Source: Isoetes taiwanensis | Taxonomy: Eukaryota; Streptophyta; Lycopodiopsida; Isoetales; Isoetaceae | Reading direction: 5' to 3' | Assembly (NCBI GenBank): GCA_021234155.1 | Contig: JAJEKV010000020.1 | Location: forward strand, 508,938-572,937 | Length of the DNA: 64,000 bases | Shown: one piece after another, positions 22,575 through 33,438 of the stretch | Layout of the letters: the number at the start of each line of letters is the position of its first letter | Numbering within the stretch: the stretch's first letter is position 1 | Program-made: the position numbers and the translations under genes | The notes under the pieces: generated by a model | The model's input: only the letters and a program-made list of their open reading frames with translations | What the model was told of the DNA's origin: nothing | Databases searched by the model: none

Positions 22575-23340
22575 AAACTTTTTGGCCTTTCGGGCCTTAG
22601 GGACGTCACCCCCCCCCTCCCAGTGTGACAAAAATTTAGAATTCGGACCGAGGAAAAACTAGAATTCATTTGAGGCTTTCATCACAGTAGCTTTTGAATT
22701 TGATCACAATAAAACAAATAGAACATAAGTAAAAGTTACCATAAAGATAGAGCAGATTGATCCCATTATTACGAAAGTCATAAAGTTTGCAACACAAAGA
22801 AAACCCCATTATTTATGCTACATATTGTTACTTCAGCTACAACTATTTCTCTTTCACAATGACACCATTGTTTATCAATCCATATGATTTTGGATGCTCC
22901 ATCTCTAGCTTAAAGGTAATGCATGATTCACCTTATGGTTCGATTAAAGTTCCAAACCTACAATATAAATGCATTCTTGTGGCCTTTGTTTGACCTGATT
23001 TATGACATGGAAAAGGGCGTGGAATAATCCGCTGCTTACGTGCATAAGAATCCATTTGTTGATTGAAGCTAAAGGTCGTTTGCTATGAACAATCCGGCGG
23101 CCAGGAATATCAAAGAGTTGGAAGGAAACGAGGGGGCCTAAACTTGAATCTGCAAAGAAATATTAGGAAGGAAACAAAAGGGGATTTTGCAGCACTACAT
23201 TGTAGAATCAGGAAACCAATACCTTGTAAAAGAAAACATTATGCTAACTGAAGAAACATTAAAAAACAAATACCTTTGTAAGTGTGAGCAAAAAATCCAT
23301 CTCGTGGTAGTAAAATCCACTCCGGCAATAAGAATCAAAA
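22575..23340. other. A/T-rich spacer, nothing recognised
   Basis: No coding frame with protein-like composition, RNA gene or structured repeat was seen between the minisatellite and the CATGCA repeat. Confidence 0.4.
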
Positions 23341-23342
23341 GG

Positions 23343-23535
23343 GCAAGTACACATGCATATGCACACATGCACACACATGCACACATGCACATGCACTTGC
23401 ATTTGCACTTGCACATGCACAATACACATGCACATGCATATACATGCACATGAACATGCACATGCACACACATGCACATGCATGTGCACATGCACATGCA
23501 TACACATGCGCAGTGTTCATGCACAAACACATGCA
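23343..23535. repeat. CATGCA / CACATG microsatellite, about 190 bp
   Basis: An almost pure run of ACATGCACATGC-type hexamers with small variations. It alternates purine and pyrimidine and is self-complementary in blocks, so both strands give long His/Met/Cys-rich frames that are not genes. Confidence 0.9.
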
Positions 23536-23599
23536 GAGAAAGACAACAACCCTCGGATTGTTCCAACCAACGAAAATCAACGGCCCATAAAGGGTGCAC

Positions 23600-24575
23600 T
23601 CTAGAAATACTATTTAGTACACCTCAACGAATACAACAACGAAATCATAGAAAAACCATGTGAAAAAGCGTATAAAAATCTAAAACTAACCCCCTGTTAT
23701 TGTGCTACATATATCGAGCTAGATACCTTGATCAAATATACTGACAGATCAAGGAGCTTATGCAATTTGCAAGCATGGGAATCATGCAGAGTTATTCATG
23801 TTATTCAGTACTTCAGGCCTTTGTGAGGCCAAGAATGCTTAAATGACAAGACATATTAGTAGTCGTCAATGATAGCTAAGACAGAGAATAACATATATCA
23901 TAGTTATGAAAATTACATACAGCCAACCAACGAAATGAGCCTCAAAACCACATATATGCACAATTAACTTGGGAGTTCAATGTTGTTTAGCAAATACAAC
24001 TCCTCCCTTCTACACATAGATGATTGCACATTTCTCTTTTTGCTACCTATAGATTTTGATGTTGCTTGCCTTCTCTCTCATTTTTTCCCTTTGTTACCTA
24101 TGATTTTGACGATTTTCATTATCCCATGAGTAAATATTCTTATGTCTGTAGAGATGTACCTTCATATCTACACAAACCTTTCAAGATCATTCCATCATTC
24201 TAAAAATGAAACAATTTGCAACATTCGAAAGCGCTTATCATCAACATACATACATAAGTCTACCACTCAAAAAGAAAAAAAACCCCACCCCTTAAAATAC
24301 ATCCTTCAAATTCAAGCCACCTTTTCACATTTCCAACAGAAAGTCAATTGATTGGACTTTAACTATTAGATTACAAGTCCATAAAAAATTGCTACGAGCA
24401 AAAACAGTTTTGAAGCTTCCCAACTACTTTGCATAGATTGACTTAAACACATGCTCTCCACGGGTCTTACGCAAGCTCGAACAACCCTAGCATCAATACA
24501 AACAACATCAATTACTTCATCGCCCCTCCCAATACAAACACAATCATACTTGTGCCCGGAAACAAACACACAAGT
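23600..24575. other. Non-coding A/T-rich sequence, probably Helitron body
   Basis: No gene seen. It lies immediately upstream of a Helitron-type 3' terminus and so probably belongs to that non-autonomous element. The 5' end (TC after a host A) could not be placed. Confidence 0.3.
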
Positions 24576-24581
24576 ATTTAT

Positions 24582-24610
24582 GCCCGGCAATGCCGGGCAC
24601 CGTTACTAGT
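24582..24610 (+). mobile_element. Helitron-type 3' terminus
   Basis: A perfect 8-bp stem, GCCCGGCA and TGCCGGGC with a one-base loop, is followed after seven bases (ACCGTTA) by CTAGT. A hairpin about 10 bases before a CTRR end, then a host T, is the defining 3' end of Helitrons. A related end lies in the other orientation at 52.86 kb. Only the terminus is supported; no Rep/helicase gene is present. Confidence 0.65.
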
Positions 24611-24823
24611 GGGATATTATTTAGGTGCAGACCCAATCAATATATTCCAAGCTTCTTTGATTGCAAACCAATGGTCCAAATTCACATTGCTCTCATAAAG
24701 ATAACCTTTTTAAGTCCATATTTTCTACTGTGAACTGTACTCTTTACAAACCATAATGGCATGAATAAGAAAAAAAGGGAGTAAAATAACTTCCACTGAT
24801 GTTGACATCAGCATAATTTAGAA

Positions 24824-25846
24824 GTGAAGCTCATTTTTAGGGTTTTATTATATCTTCTTCTCCAAGCGCTTGTCCTCCTCCTCTTTTCTTTTTACCTCAT
24901 GGACTTCGTTAAGCGCCAGCAATGGTACATGGACGGAGAACATTGGGACCCTCAGGTTTCTTTCGAGCTTCTACACCCTTTTCTACTACAGGAGATTGAT
25001 CTCATCGCCAACATGCAGGCTCATCCGGACTATGCTACATTTCTTGAGTTTTACATTCAGGGCATGGTTCCCCAATGCATCCTGCACGGGAATCCGTCTC
25101 AGTCGTACCTTAGTCGAGCAACCTTGCTCCAGATGTTGGGTGGCGATATGCCACGCCTCCAATGTCCTTCGGAGCATCGTTCATTGGGCCAAGTAGCTCC
25201 CTACCTTATAATACAATGGACAGACTTATTTTGAAGTGCGCTTAGCCTTGGCCATCCTACGTGGAGGACGAAGGCATACCCACGGAGTAAGGGAAGATGC
25301 AAGCCTTTTGCCTTCAGAGGATGATGAGCATGTAAGCCAGGATGACTTCGTACAATGGAAGTAGTTAGCACAGGAAATGCTAGCACATCGAAGTCAAGGG
25401 TCTAAACTTATCGGGTTGGATGCCTTGTCTATAGTTCACTATGGGCAGGAGTATCTTCTGCTTGACGATATAATGTGGACCTATCACGTTATCGCTAATA
25501 CGAGCTAGTAGAGTACTACATGGATGATTTCATCGATTTCACCCCATCTGACCTCCCCCCACATATACAGCACCTGCTCAGTTTCCAGTCAGAGAACATT
25601 GAGCCCGTAGATACACTCCTGAGCTTGCGACATTTGATGCTGCAAGATACATCGTTCCAACCTCTCGAGGCAAAATTTACAGCTATGGGACCCCATGTTC
25701 CCAACATTAATGACGTTGATATCTCGATGGAGATGGATGAGGAAGGGGAAGATCTTTTGGAGAACAAGGACCACATTTGGAGGAGAAGCAGGAAGCTAAG
25801 GAATAGGAAGTGGCAGTCGATCTTGATAAGTAGCCACCTCCACTAG
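24824..25846 (+). pseudogene. Unrecognised protein-coding remnant, frameshifted
   Basis: From a Met near 24.90 kb an open frame reads MDFVKRQQWYMDGEHWDPQV and ends near 25.23 kb. A shifted frame then continues with LALAILRGGRRHTHGVREDA, passes a single stop at about 25.37 kb (QWK-stop-LAQEML), and reads GLDALSIVHYGQEYLLLDDI. A third open stretch, 25520-25846, begins MDDFIDFTPSDLPPHIQHLL and ends in an acidic, then basic tail. Together about 330 residues of ordinary protein composition are visible. I recognise no domain; a retroelement gag or a lineage-specific gene are both possible. It lies in what was the upstream region of the proteasome gene before the 13-kb insertion at 26.0 kb. Confidence 0.4.
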
Positions 25847-25994
25847 TGAAGCGGCAAAGGCCTTGGGTAACCACCTCATACTTTTCTTCCTTTCCACTTT
25901 TAAGCAAGGACAAGTCCTATTCAGTCAATCCAACGATTAGGAATATCGAGAATTCAAAAAGGTAAATCTCAAAACTTCTGGACTAAGAAAACAA

Positions 25995-26008
25995 AACCTT
26001 GTGTTCAT
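25995..26008 (+). repeat. Target-site duplication of the nested LINE, left copy
   Basis: AACCTTGTGTTCAT here is repeated exactly at 38991-39004, right after a poly(A) tract. This is the signature of LINE insertion. Confidence 0.9.
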
Positions 26009-26714
26009 CCACAGGATGGTAGCCAACAGATTATTAACCAGTTTGCCGATGACACTTTCCTCTTCTTGGTGGCAGAAGAGAGGAATTTGCGGAATGTAAA
26101 GGGTTTGCTGGATACTTTCTCCTTGGCCTCGAGCATTCTTCTAAATTGGGGTAAGTGCTCCGCATTATGGGCCCAGCTGACTCCGCCTCCCCCTTGTTTG
26201 GCTCTATTCCCTTGGAAGGTGCTTCCAGGTAATGCGTGTACTAAGCTGTTGGGTATTCCCTTTGGAGGGGATGTTTCTATGGGGAGGGTGTGGGATGAGA
26301 TTTTGCAGGGGTTGCAGAAACACCTCAATTGGTGGAAGGGTAGCAAGTTGTCCATGGCAGGTAGGATCACTATTGCCAAGTCAGTACTTTGTAGCACTCA
26401 TAGGTATACAGCATCTGCGATGTTAGCTCCTGAGGGTAAGATACAGGCTTTGGATAAGATTGTTCGAAATTTTGTGTGGGGCGGGGATGATGAAGGGGCG
26501 GTTGTTAAAGTGGCTTGGTGGAAGTGTCTCCGCCCCCGGGAGGATGGGGGCTTGGCCATTCTAGATTTGGCACTGCATAGTAAGGTGTCGGCTCCAAGTT
26601 TGTTTGGAGCATTATGCAGGATGGAGCATCTTCTCCTGGTGCGGCGCTGTTGTTGCAGTCTCTTCGCCATTGTGTGGCGTTTGGGAAGCCGTCTGTGCAT
26701 GTGGAGTTGCCCTG
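26009..26714 (+). pseudogene. L1-type reverse transcriptase C-terminal part
   Basis: The frame from 26066 reads LASSILLNWGKCSALWAQL, then TKLLGIPFGG, SKLSMAGRITIAKSVLCSTH, IVRNFVWGGDDEG and CLRPREDGGLAILDLALHSK. This is the well-known post-catalytic 'thumb' region of plant L1 reverse transcriptases ('W.gk.LS.aGR.tLik.VL', 'I..FlWgg', 'CrPk..GGLGi.dl'). An intact frame over about 210 codons shows a fairly young copy. The catalytic YADD block lies upstream of the truncation, except that QFADDTFLFLV-like codons may be present just at its start (26.04-26.07 kb). The frame is cut off by the CACTA end. Confidence 0.8.
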
Positions 26715-26732
26715 CACTACAACAGAAAACCT

Positions 26733-27010
26733 GTTTTGCGTCAGAAAAATCGTCAGAAACCATTTACAGAATAGGCAATTGCCCAGACTCATATGCCTGA
26801 CGCATATTCTGACGTATATTTTCTGACGAAAAATCGTCAGATTTTGCATCAGAATTTTCGTCAGATGTTCTGACGCAAAATCGTCAGTTTTTTCGTAAGA
26901 CTTTTCGTCAGATTTTTCGTCAGATTTTGCGTCAAAATTTTCGTCAGATTTTTTCGTCATAGCATGCGTCAGAGTTACGTCAGTTTTTTCGTCAAAATTT
27001 ACGTCAGGTT
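26733..27010 (+). repeat. CACTA left subterminal repeat array
   Basis: Many copies of CGTCAGA or CGTCAGTTTTTT spaced about 10-20 bp apart, interspersed with GCGTCA. Density falls off sharply after 27.0 kb, as is usual for transposase-binding subterminal regions. Confidence 0.8.
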
Positions 27011-27707
27011 TGTCACAATATCTGTCATATGCTTCATTAGCGTTTTAGCACATTTTCATCAACATTCTCATTTTTTTCATAACTTTGGCATTACGCAAGG
27101 CTATTTGCATTTTATCTGGATGATTTCTTTATAATGACATTTAGCTTTAACATCGTATACATTCATAAAGAGATAAAGCGTGTATATCAAAAGAAAAATT
27201 TCTGTATTCGAATATAATCATAGTTACATGTCAAGAATTGACAATCTTTAAGATCATGTGCAATGGACTCCAACAAACTGCATCATGATGAAAGAAAAGG
27301 AAATCCAAAGTCTTCAAAGAACACTTCAACTGCAGTCTTCAAGTAATAGCTTTTTTAGTCCTCTCCACTAGTGTCCTAAACCATTGCAAAAGGCACATCA
27401 CAATGTTATTGATGCATAAAGAAAAATATACATTACAATTTTATCCTCGGACTTGAGCCTCAAACAGTCTATCTATATAATCTTGAACCTCAATAATCTT
27501 CAACGATGGAATAATTTCCCACTTGCAATGGAAGTTCAACCTAGTCTTTATTTTAGCCCTCTAGCTAGGAATGATATCATCAAGCTAGAAATGATATCAT
27601 CATGAACTAATGACCATGAGAAGAAACATGTAATATTAAAGCTTTCTATGATCATAAAGATAAAGTTTGGCTAACAACACAAAATGCATACTATCATGCA
27701 CTTGCCA
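27011..27707. other. CACTA interior, no gene seen
   Basis: A/T-rich sequence between the subterminal array and the gypsy LTR. No transposase motif or other open frame of interest. Confidence 0.5.
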
Positions 27708-28237
27708 TTTTACGGATAAGGGCTAAAAGGCAATTGATTGAAAGATATAGTTGACAAACACGAGCACTAAAAGTGGATTGTGTATTCAATAAGAGAAATA
27801 TTGAGTACAACAGAGTTAAGTAATAGTCCAACCACCGACCACGGAACTAGCACTTCAAACAATGAAGTTAATCGCCGAGAGCCTCCAAGACTCGCGCTAG
27901 TCCCTCCCCAACTATGATGCAATCGAAAGCAAAGCCAATCTTCTAGGAGACAAACCAATGATGCCCCATTATTTCCATAACATGTTCTTATAAACCATCA
28001 AGGATCTATTCTTGTCCTCTCATCTATTATTAGCTCGGCTCTGTAATACACCGTGACTAAGATTAGCATCATCTATTCTTTAAACTCCTCCAATCATAGA
28101 TAGCCAATAATAGAGTAGCTAATTCTATTTCTATGGTGCACTATGATTGGCATGACAATTAGAATAGCTAATTCTAATGCCATGGTTGTATAAAAGTCTG
28201 GACTTTCTCATAACATTCTAACTTTTAGAATGTATTC
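27708..28237 (-). repeat. Gypsy 3' LTR
   Basis: Shares GGATAAGGGCTAAAAGGCAA, AGTACAACAGAGTTAAG, TTAGCATCATCTATTC and TTCTAACTTTTAGAATG with the other LTR in order. Outer edge is at or near TTTAC-GGATAAGG; inner edge is near AATGTATTC. Confidence 0.85.
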
Positions 28238-28275
28238 CCAATGTTCCCGGTCCGGGGGTAAAGAATCAACTGCCC

Positions 28276-29810
28276 TCAGTTGGCAAAGTAGATGACCCCC
28301 CCTAGAAATAATATAGGCCTGTTACATTCACTGCACAGATAGACTTCCCTGTAAGCTTCCAACAGAGGTAAGTAATGCTCAAAATAATCCTCCGATTTCC
28401 ATTCTGCCTCAGTATGTGGCACGTCCTTATACTTTACCAAATATCTGCGTTTAAGACCGCGACCCTTATGCCTCATAATCATTTCAGGTTGGTATACTGG
28501 ATTGTCATCCACTAACACTGGTTCTGATGCTTGCGGCACTAATTGTGGGTTAACTCCTTTAAATGGCCTGAGATATTCCACATTAAAAGAATTATGCATC
28601 TTCCAAGTATCGGGCAATTCCAACCTGTAAACATTATCATTTATCTTTTCAATGATTCTGAAAGGTCCATAAAACCTAGTAAGAAGCTTGTGCTTTTTCT
28701 GTTCGGAAGGAGCACGTCTTTCCTTAATGATTCTAATGAATACCCAAATATCCACTTGATATAGAACCCGGCCTGCTTCCTGCTTTCCGACGAGTGTACT
28801 GGCATGTGCAATAGTGAGTGCTGCCCCAGGTAGATTCTAAACAAAGATCCATATCTTTTAGCAACCCGATCCGCCTCCATCACACCCTTCTCGCTACTTT
28901 AATAACAGGATTTGGAGGTAAACGTCCCTATATAACATAAAAAGGTGATAAACCTGTGGCTGAGTGTGTGGCCATATTATAAGCAAACTGAACCACCGGC
29001 AGATACCGCCCCCAATCGAAAACCTCGCCATGTACAAAATCAAGCGTGAATATGCTTAGAAGAGTTCTATGAGTAACTTCGCCCCATCCATCCGTCGAGG
29101 ATGGAAAGTCAGAGAAATGCATCCTTGTACCTAAATTTGTAAACAATGCTCTCCAAAACTTGCTGCAAAACTTTGAATCTCTGTCAGAAATTATTACCTC
29201 TGGCAATCCATGATTCTTAAATACTTCTTTCAAAAATGATCGTAAGTAAAGATCATGAGCTTTTAATGTCTTTTTTGCAAGGAATAAAGATTGCATACTT
29301 ACATCGAGACGGTCCACAATGGTCCAAACCTGATCATTACCTTGTCTGCTCCGTGGAACACTAACAAAGTCCATACTTGATATGCTGAAAAGGTTTTTCC
29401 TGAATACTTAGTGCCATCAATAATCCTGGTACCTTGGCATGAGAATCTTTAGTTTTCTGACACACAAGACATCTTTCCACAAATGCAACAACATCTTTTC
29501 TGATAGTTTTCCAATAGAAATACTTTGAAACCAAATCATGAGTATTAAAAATACCCCTATGACCTGCTATTGGTACCTCATGGCATTCTCGTAGAACCGT
29601 TTCCTTGAATTGTGGAGTAACACAAAGACAATCTTTGAAAAATAAATATCCTTTGCGTAAATAAAAATTATCAATAACACGTTGCTGGCTTTCATGCAAA
29701 TCAATCCAAACACTACCAAATTCATCATCTTGCTCATACATACCCTTCATTGCCTCAAATGTGCTTTCCCGCCAAAGGGAAAAATTATTCACCTGAATAA
29801 TGTCATCCAA
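28276..29810 (-). pseudogene. Gypsy integrase with GPF/Y module and chromodomain
   Basis: The integrase inserts the cDNA into chromatin. Visible in order: the HHCC zinc part (RECHEVPIAGHRGIFNTHD then ERCLVCQKTK); the catalytic core with MDFVSVPRSRQG, ISDRDSKF and a Glu in DGWGEVTHRTLLS (usual wording DGQTE); the GPF module (LTRFYGPFRIIEKINDNVYR, NVEYLRPFKG); and a C-terminal chromodomain (KRRYLVKYKDVPHTEAEWKS). Chromodomains of this type bind modified histones and steer insertion. The region is split over three open frames (29810-29361, 29374-28928, 28755-28276), so frame shifts separate zinc part, core and tail. Not functional as read. Confidence 0.85.
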
Positions 29811-29841
29811 TGACGACGCTTACTAAGAGCATCAAAGAACT

Positions 29842-31179
29842 TTATTCGTGGACTGGCTTATAATGAATAGCATTAGTATCAATGCCAAAACGTTGTAACA
29901 ACTCTGCCCATTTAACCTGGCGGAGGCTTGCAGAAGCTTGTGTCAACAAAAACTGAATACTTTGCTGGTCCGTTTTAATGTGAAAAGCACTACCCATAAG
30001 ATAATGTTTCCAAATTTTTAAAGCATGCACAATAGCCAATAGTTCTTTTTCATAGACCGTATAGTTTAATTCCGCGAGAATTAAACTACGACTCTCAAAA
30101 AGCAATAGGATGCCCATCTTGTTCTAATATCGCCTCTATAGAAGAACCACTTGCATCAAGACAAAGAAACAAAGTATTGCTTAGAAAAATCGGCAATTGT
30201 AAAACAGTGTGGTAATAAGGCTTGTTTCAAAGATCAAAAGCCTCGTGGCTTGAGAGCGGTCCCAATGAAAGGGTGTGTCATGCTTTAACAAATTTGTTAA
30301 GGGCAAAGCCAATCGAGCAAAATTACGGACAAACCGGGTCGATAATAGCTACAAAGTCCCAAAAAAGGAACGCACTTAACATTTTGTGGAACCGCCAATT
30401 TTGCACCACTTGCACTTTTGCAGATCAACCTCAATACCTTTTGCGTAAAACTACATGCCCCAAATACTCAATTTGAGTTTGGAAGAAAAAACTTTTCTTA
30501 CGGTTTATTTGAAATTTTTGATCACGCAACGTATTCAACACCTAACGCAAATGATCCATGTGCTCGGTCTCATTGCTACTGTAAACCAAAATATCATCCA
30601 AAAAGACTACAACAAACTTGCCCAAAAGGGTCTCAAAACTCTACTCATCATGCGACAAAAGTTGCGGGGCATTAGTTAGTCCGAAAGGCATAACTAAAAA
30701 ATTCATAATGACCATAAGGGGTGCTAAAAGTCGTTTTATGAATGTCCGGTTCATGCACACCAAACCCGATGATAGCCAGATTTTAAATCTATCTTACTAA
30801 AGATGGTGGCGCCCTTCAACTGATCCAGCAAGTCATCCACTCGAGGAATCGGATACTTATTCTTGATTGTGAACTTATTGAGGGCCCTGTAATCAATACA
30901 CATACGGAAAGAACCATCTTTTTTGTTAACCAAAAGAACCGGTGCTCCAAATGGTGAGCTACTTTCTCGGATCAAACCACGATCCAACAAATCTTGAACT
31001 TGCTTTTGAACTTCATCAAGCATAACTGGTGACATTCTGTAAGGATGTTTCACTATTGGTTCAGTGCCTAGAACTAAGTCAATGCGATGATTTTCCGGTC
31101 GATCAGGTGGCATCTCCATAACATCATCGTTAAACAATGCTTCATACTTATTAAGAAATTGCAAACGAGCACGGTCCAA
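29842..31179 (-). pseudogene. Gypsy reverse transcriptase and RNase H
   Basis: The first part is an open frame with the pre-RT segment [40 protein letters not shown] and [12 protein letters not shown], carrying the first catalytic Asp. The middle (about 30.8-30.2 kb) is frameshifted, but VMPFGLTNAP and [13 protein letters not shown] are legible; the second supplies the FLDD catalytic pair. The RNase H part (30117-29842) reads LNYTVYEKELLAIVHALKIW and HIKTDQQSIQFLL. Order and wording are typical of Ty3/gypsy Pol. Several frame shifts inactivate it. Confidence 0.85.
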
Positions 31180-31361
31180 ATCATTAGTAACAAAGTGGTA
31201 GCTTGCTCAGAGGAAAATATATACAAGATAAACTCCTATAGGCTCATGTCGCATTACATCTTTTAAAAGCAAAGATGACTAATCATGATAGCGTGGATTG
31301 GAAGATTTTATACCTTTGAAGGTTACTCCATCAACAGTGACTTCGAGAGTCTTGTAATTGA

Positions 31362-31848
31362 CTACATAGGATCAATTTGTCTCCACCATGGAATTCCAAG
31401 TACAATGTCCACTTTCCTCAAATTTGGAACCACCATAAAATCACGAGTCGTGACATAATCACCAAGTGCAAATTTTTCTGCGGGTACTTTTGCCGTAACA
31501 AGAACCAAACATGTTAGTACAAATGCCCCGCCATCGCATGCATTAGGAAAACGAACAAAGAGGGCAATCCCAAACGCTGAACAAGTTCTCGAGGAAATGA
31601 GATCATGCGAGGCCATTGTCCAATTGCACAATCACATGAGTGTGACCAATATGTCCATCAAACAACAAAAGATCATGAGAATCTACGTCCCCTGGAATCT
31701 CAGATGTGCCGGCATTGACCTTTTCCTTATCACCACCTCGCTTATCATCACGTCCACCATGGTCACTACCACGGCTAGATCTTCCCCGCTTACCAACACG
31801 GCAATCACGAGCATAGTGACCTTGACGGCCACAATCGGTAACATGCAT
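31362..31848 (-). pseudogene. Gypsy gag zinc knuckle and aspartic protease
   Basis: The upstream frame starts next to CGRQGHYARDC, the end of a CCHC nucleocapsid knuckle. Its first cysteine is readable only in the neighbouring frame, so a one-base shift splits the knuckle. An Arg/Gly/Asp-rich linker leads to HVIVQLDNG, the protease active-site region (Asp-Asn-Gly in place of the usual Asp-Ser/Thr-Gly). The frame changes immediately after at a GGCC site, and SHDLIS with VDIVLGIPWW continue in the second frame. Both breaks fall in C/G-rich contexts. Confidence 0.75.
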
Positions 31849-32057
31849 CGCCTTCAGGTAGCGGACGCGTGGCCGCTTGCCAATCGATCAAATACAGATC
31901 TTCTGGGACCTTCAGATCTTCTTGGACCATCCTGATCATGAACCATGTCTACATTGTTTGCACGCATTTGAGGTGAAAACCTTCGCCTTTGTTGCTGCTG
32001 GCGCTGCCTTGAATTTGAACCTCAAGCAAAGATCATCCGCTTCATCTCCAATGCAAA

Positions 32058-32881
32058 TTACATGCAGCATGTTGCAAAGTTCGAGGCTCGGCATAACTTC
32101 AACATATGTGAATATCGGTACTTGAGAGCACCAATGAAACGAGTCTTAATCTCCCTTTTTGTTAATCTCGCCATTTGACTTAACAAAGTGTTAAATCTAT
32201 TGGTGAAATCATCCACTGATTCATCAGCACGCTGCTTCATGGTTCGCCACTGCTCCTGGACAAAGTCTTTGTAATTGTCTGGCATAAATTCTTACCTCAT
32301 AAGTTTCTTCATTCTAGCCCAAGTATTGATGGGTTTATTTGTTTTGCATTGGCGATCCACCTTCTCTTTGCCACCATAATATAGGGTCCCCTTTAATTGA
32401 GCCCGCCCAATACAATTTCCGGCTGGTCGAGTACTCATGCTCGAGAAGAAACTCTCCATCTTAGCGAGCCATCGAGTAAGGATGCACCATAGCGCCCCAT
32501 AGAAGTAATCCAACTCCACCTTCGGATCCTTAGGCTTTTTCTCCTTCACAAGGCCATCACCATTGTCTTGGTCCAACTTTTGCACCAAAAGCTTTTGTAA
32601 CAACTCATTTTGCTTCACAAGCAAACGAGTCAGGCTATCTCGAGATGTTTTCTTCTTAGTTTTTTTCATCATAGTTCTAGCAGGATTAAAAGGTTTTACA
32701 ACTTGCTCTTCTGACTCTCCATCGTCATCCAAATTATCATCCATAGGAACATCTTCCCTCTCAACAGAATTATCGTCCTCGATCGGGATTCCATCAAAAT
32801 CTTCTTCCACACCGCTCGCTCGACAGAAAGCACGCTTTCACTTTTTTTGCCTTCTTCGCCATATCCGCCACCGTCCAAGAT
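32058..32881 (-). pseudogene. Gypsy gag (capsid) region
   Basis: The N-terminal part is acidic (DDNLDDDGESEEQ), then Lys-rich with a Leu/Gln-rich helix (LLVKQNELLQKLLVQKL). The second frame, 32285-32058, reads FVQEQWRTMKQRADESVDDF, TNRFNTLLSQMARLTKRE and RFIGALKYRY. This is the retrotransposon gag capsid pattern ('W..lkq...sv.eY...F..l......s......F..GL'). The expected capsid W and neighbouring residues are split by frame shifts. It directly follows the 5' LTR on the minus strand. Confidence 0.75.
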
Positions 32882-32905
32882 GGATTTTCACGTTGGGTTC
32901 ACCAC

Positions 32906-33438
32906 TTTTACTGGATAAGGGCTAAAAGGCAATTGATTGAAAGATATAGTTGACAAACACGAGCACTAAAAGTGGATTGTGTATTCAATAAGAGAAATAT
33001 TGAGTACAACAGAGTTAAGTAATAGTCCAACCCGCCGACCACGGAACTAGCACTTCAAACAATGAAGTTAATGCCAGAGCCTCCAAGACTCCGCCGCTAG
33101 TCCCTCCCCTGAACTATGATGCAATCTGAGCAAAGCCAATCTTCTAGGAGACAACCAATGATGCCCCATTATTTCCATAACATGTTCTTATAAACCATCA
33201 AGGATCTATTCTTGTCCTCTCATCTATTATTAGCTCGCCTCTGTAATACACCAGCACTAAGATTAGCATCATCTATTCTTTAAACTCCTCCAATCATAGA
33301 TAGCCAATAATAGAGTAGCTAATTCTATTTCTATGGTGCACTATGATTGGCATGACAATTAGAATAGCTAATTCTAATGCCATGGTTGTATAAAAGTCTG
33401 GACTTTTCTCATAACATTCTAACTTTTAGAATGTATTC
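32906..33438 (-). repeat. Gypsy 5' LTR
   Basis: Matches the 3' LTR over its length. Immediately inside it, the minus strand reads TGGTGAACCCAACGTG, which may be a tRNA primer-binding site (CCAACGTG is the core of tRNA-Lys-type sites); that reading is weak. Confidence 0.8.

Larger units (their letters stand above)
27708..33438 (-). mobile_element. Ty3/gypsy chromovirus LTR retrotransposon, near full-length but broken
   Basis: Two similar LTRs of about 530 bp flank a minus-strand gag, zinc knuckle, protease, RT, RNase H, integrase, chromodomain series. That order and the terminal chromodomain place it among chromoviruses. It is inserted in the CACTA element. LTR identity is high, with small indels mostly in C/G-rich spots, so insertion was fairly recent. 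I could not confirm a 5-bp target duplication because the LTR edges are uncertain by a few bases. Confidence 0.85.

Noticed and set aside
23195-23599. Long His/Met/Cys-rich frames on both strands
   Set aside because: They are translations of a CATGCA/CACATG microsatellite, not genes.
32889-32905. tRNA-Lys primer site of the gypsy element
   Set aside because: Only the CCAACGTG core fits and the LTR edge is uncertain; mentioned as weak, not listed as a feature.
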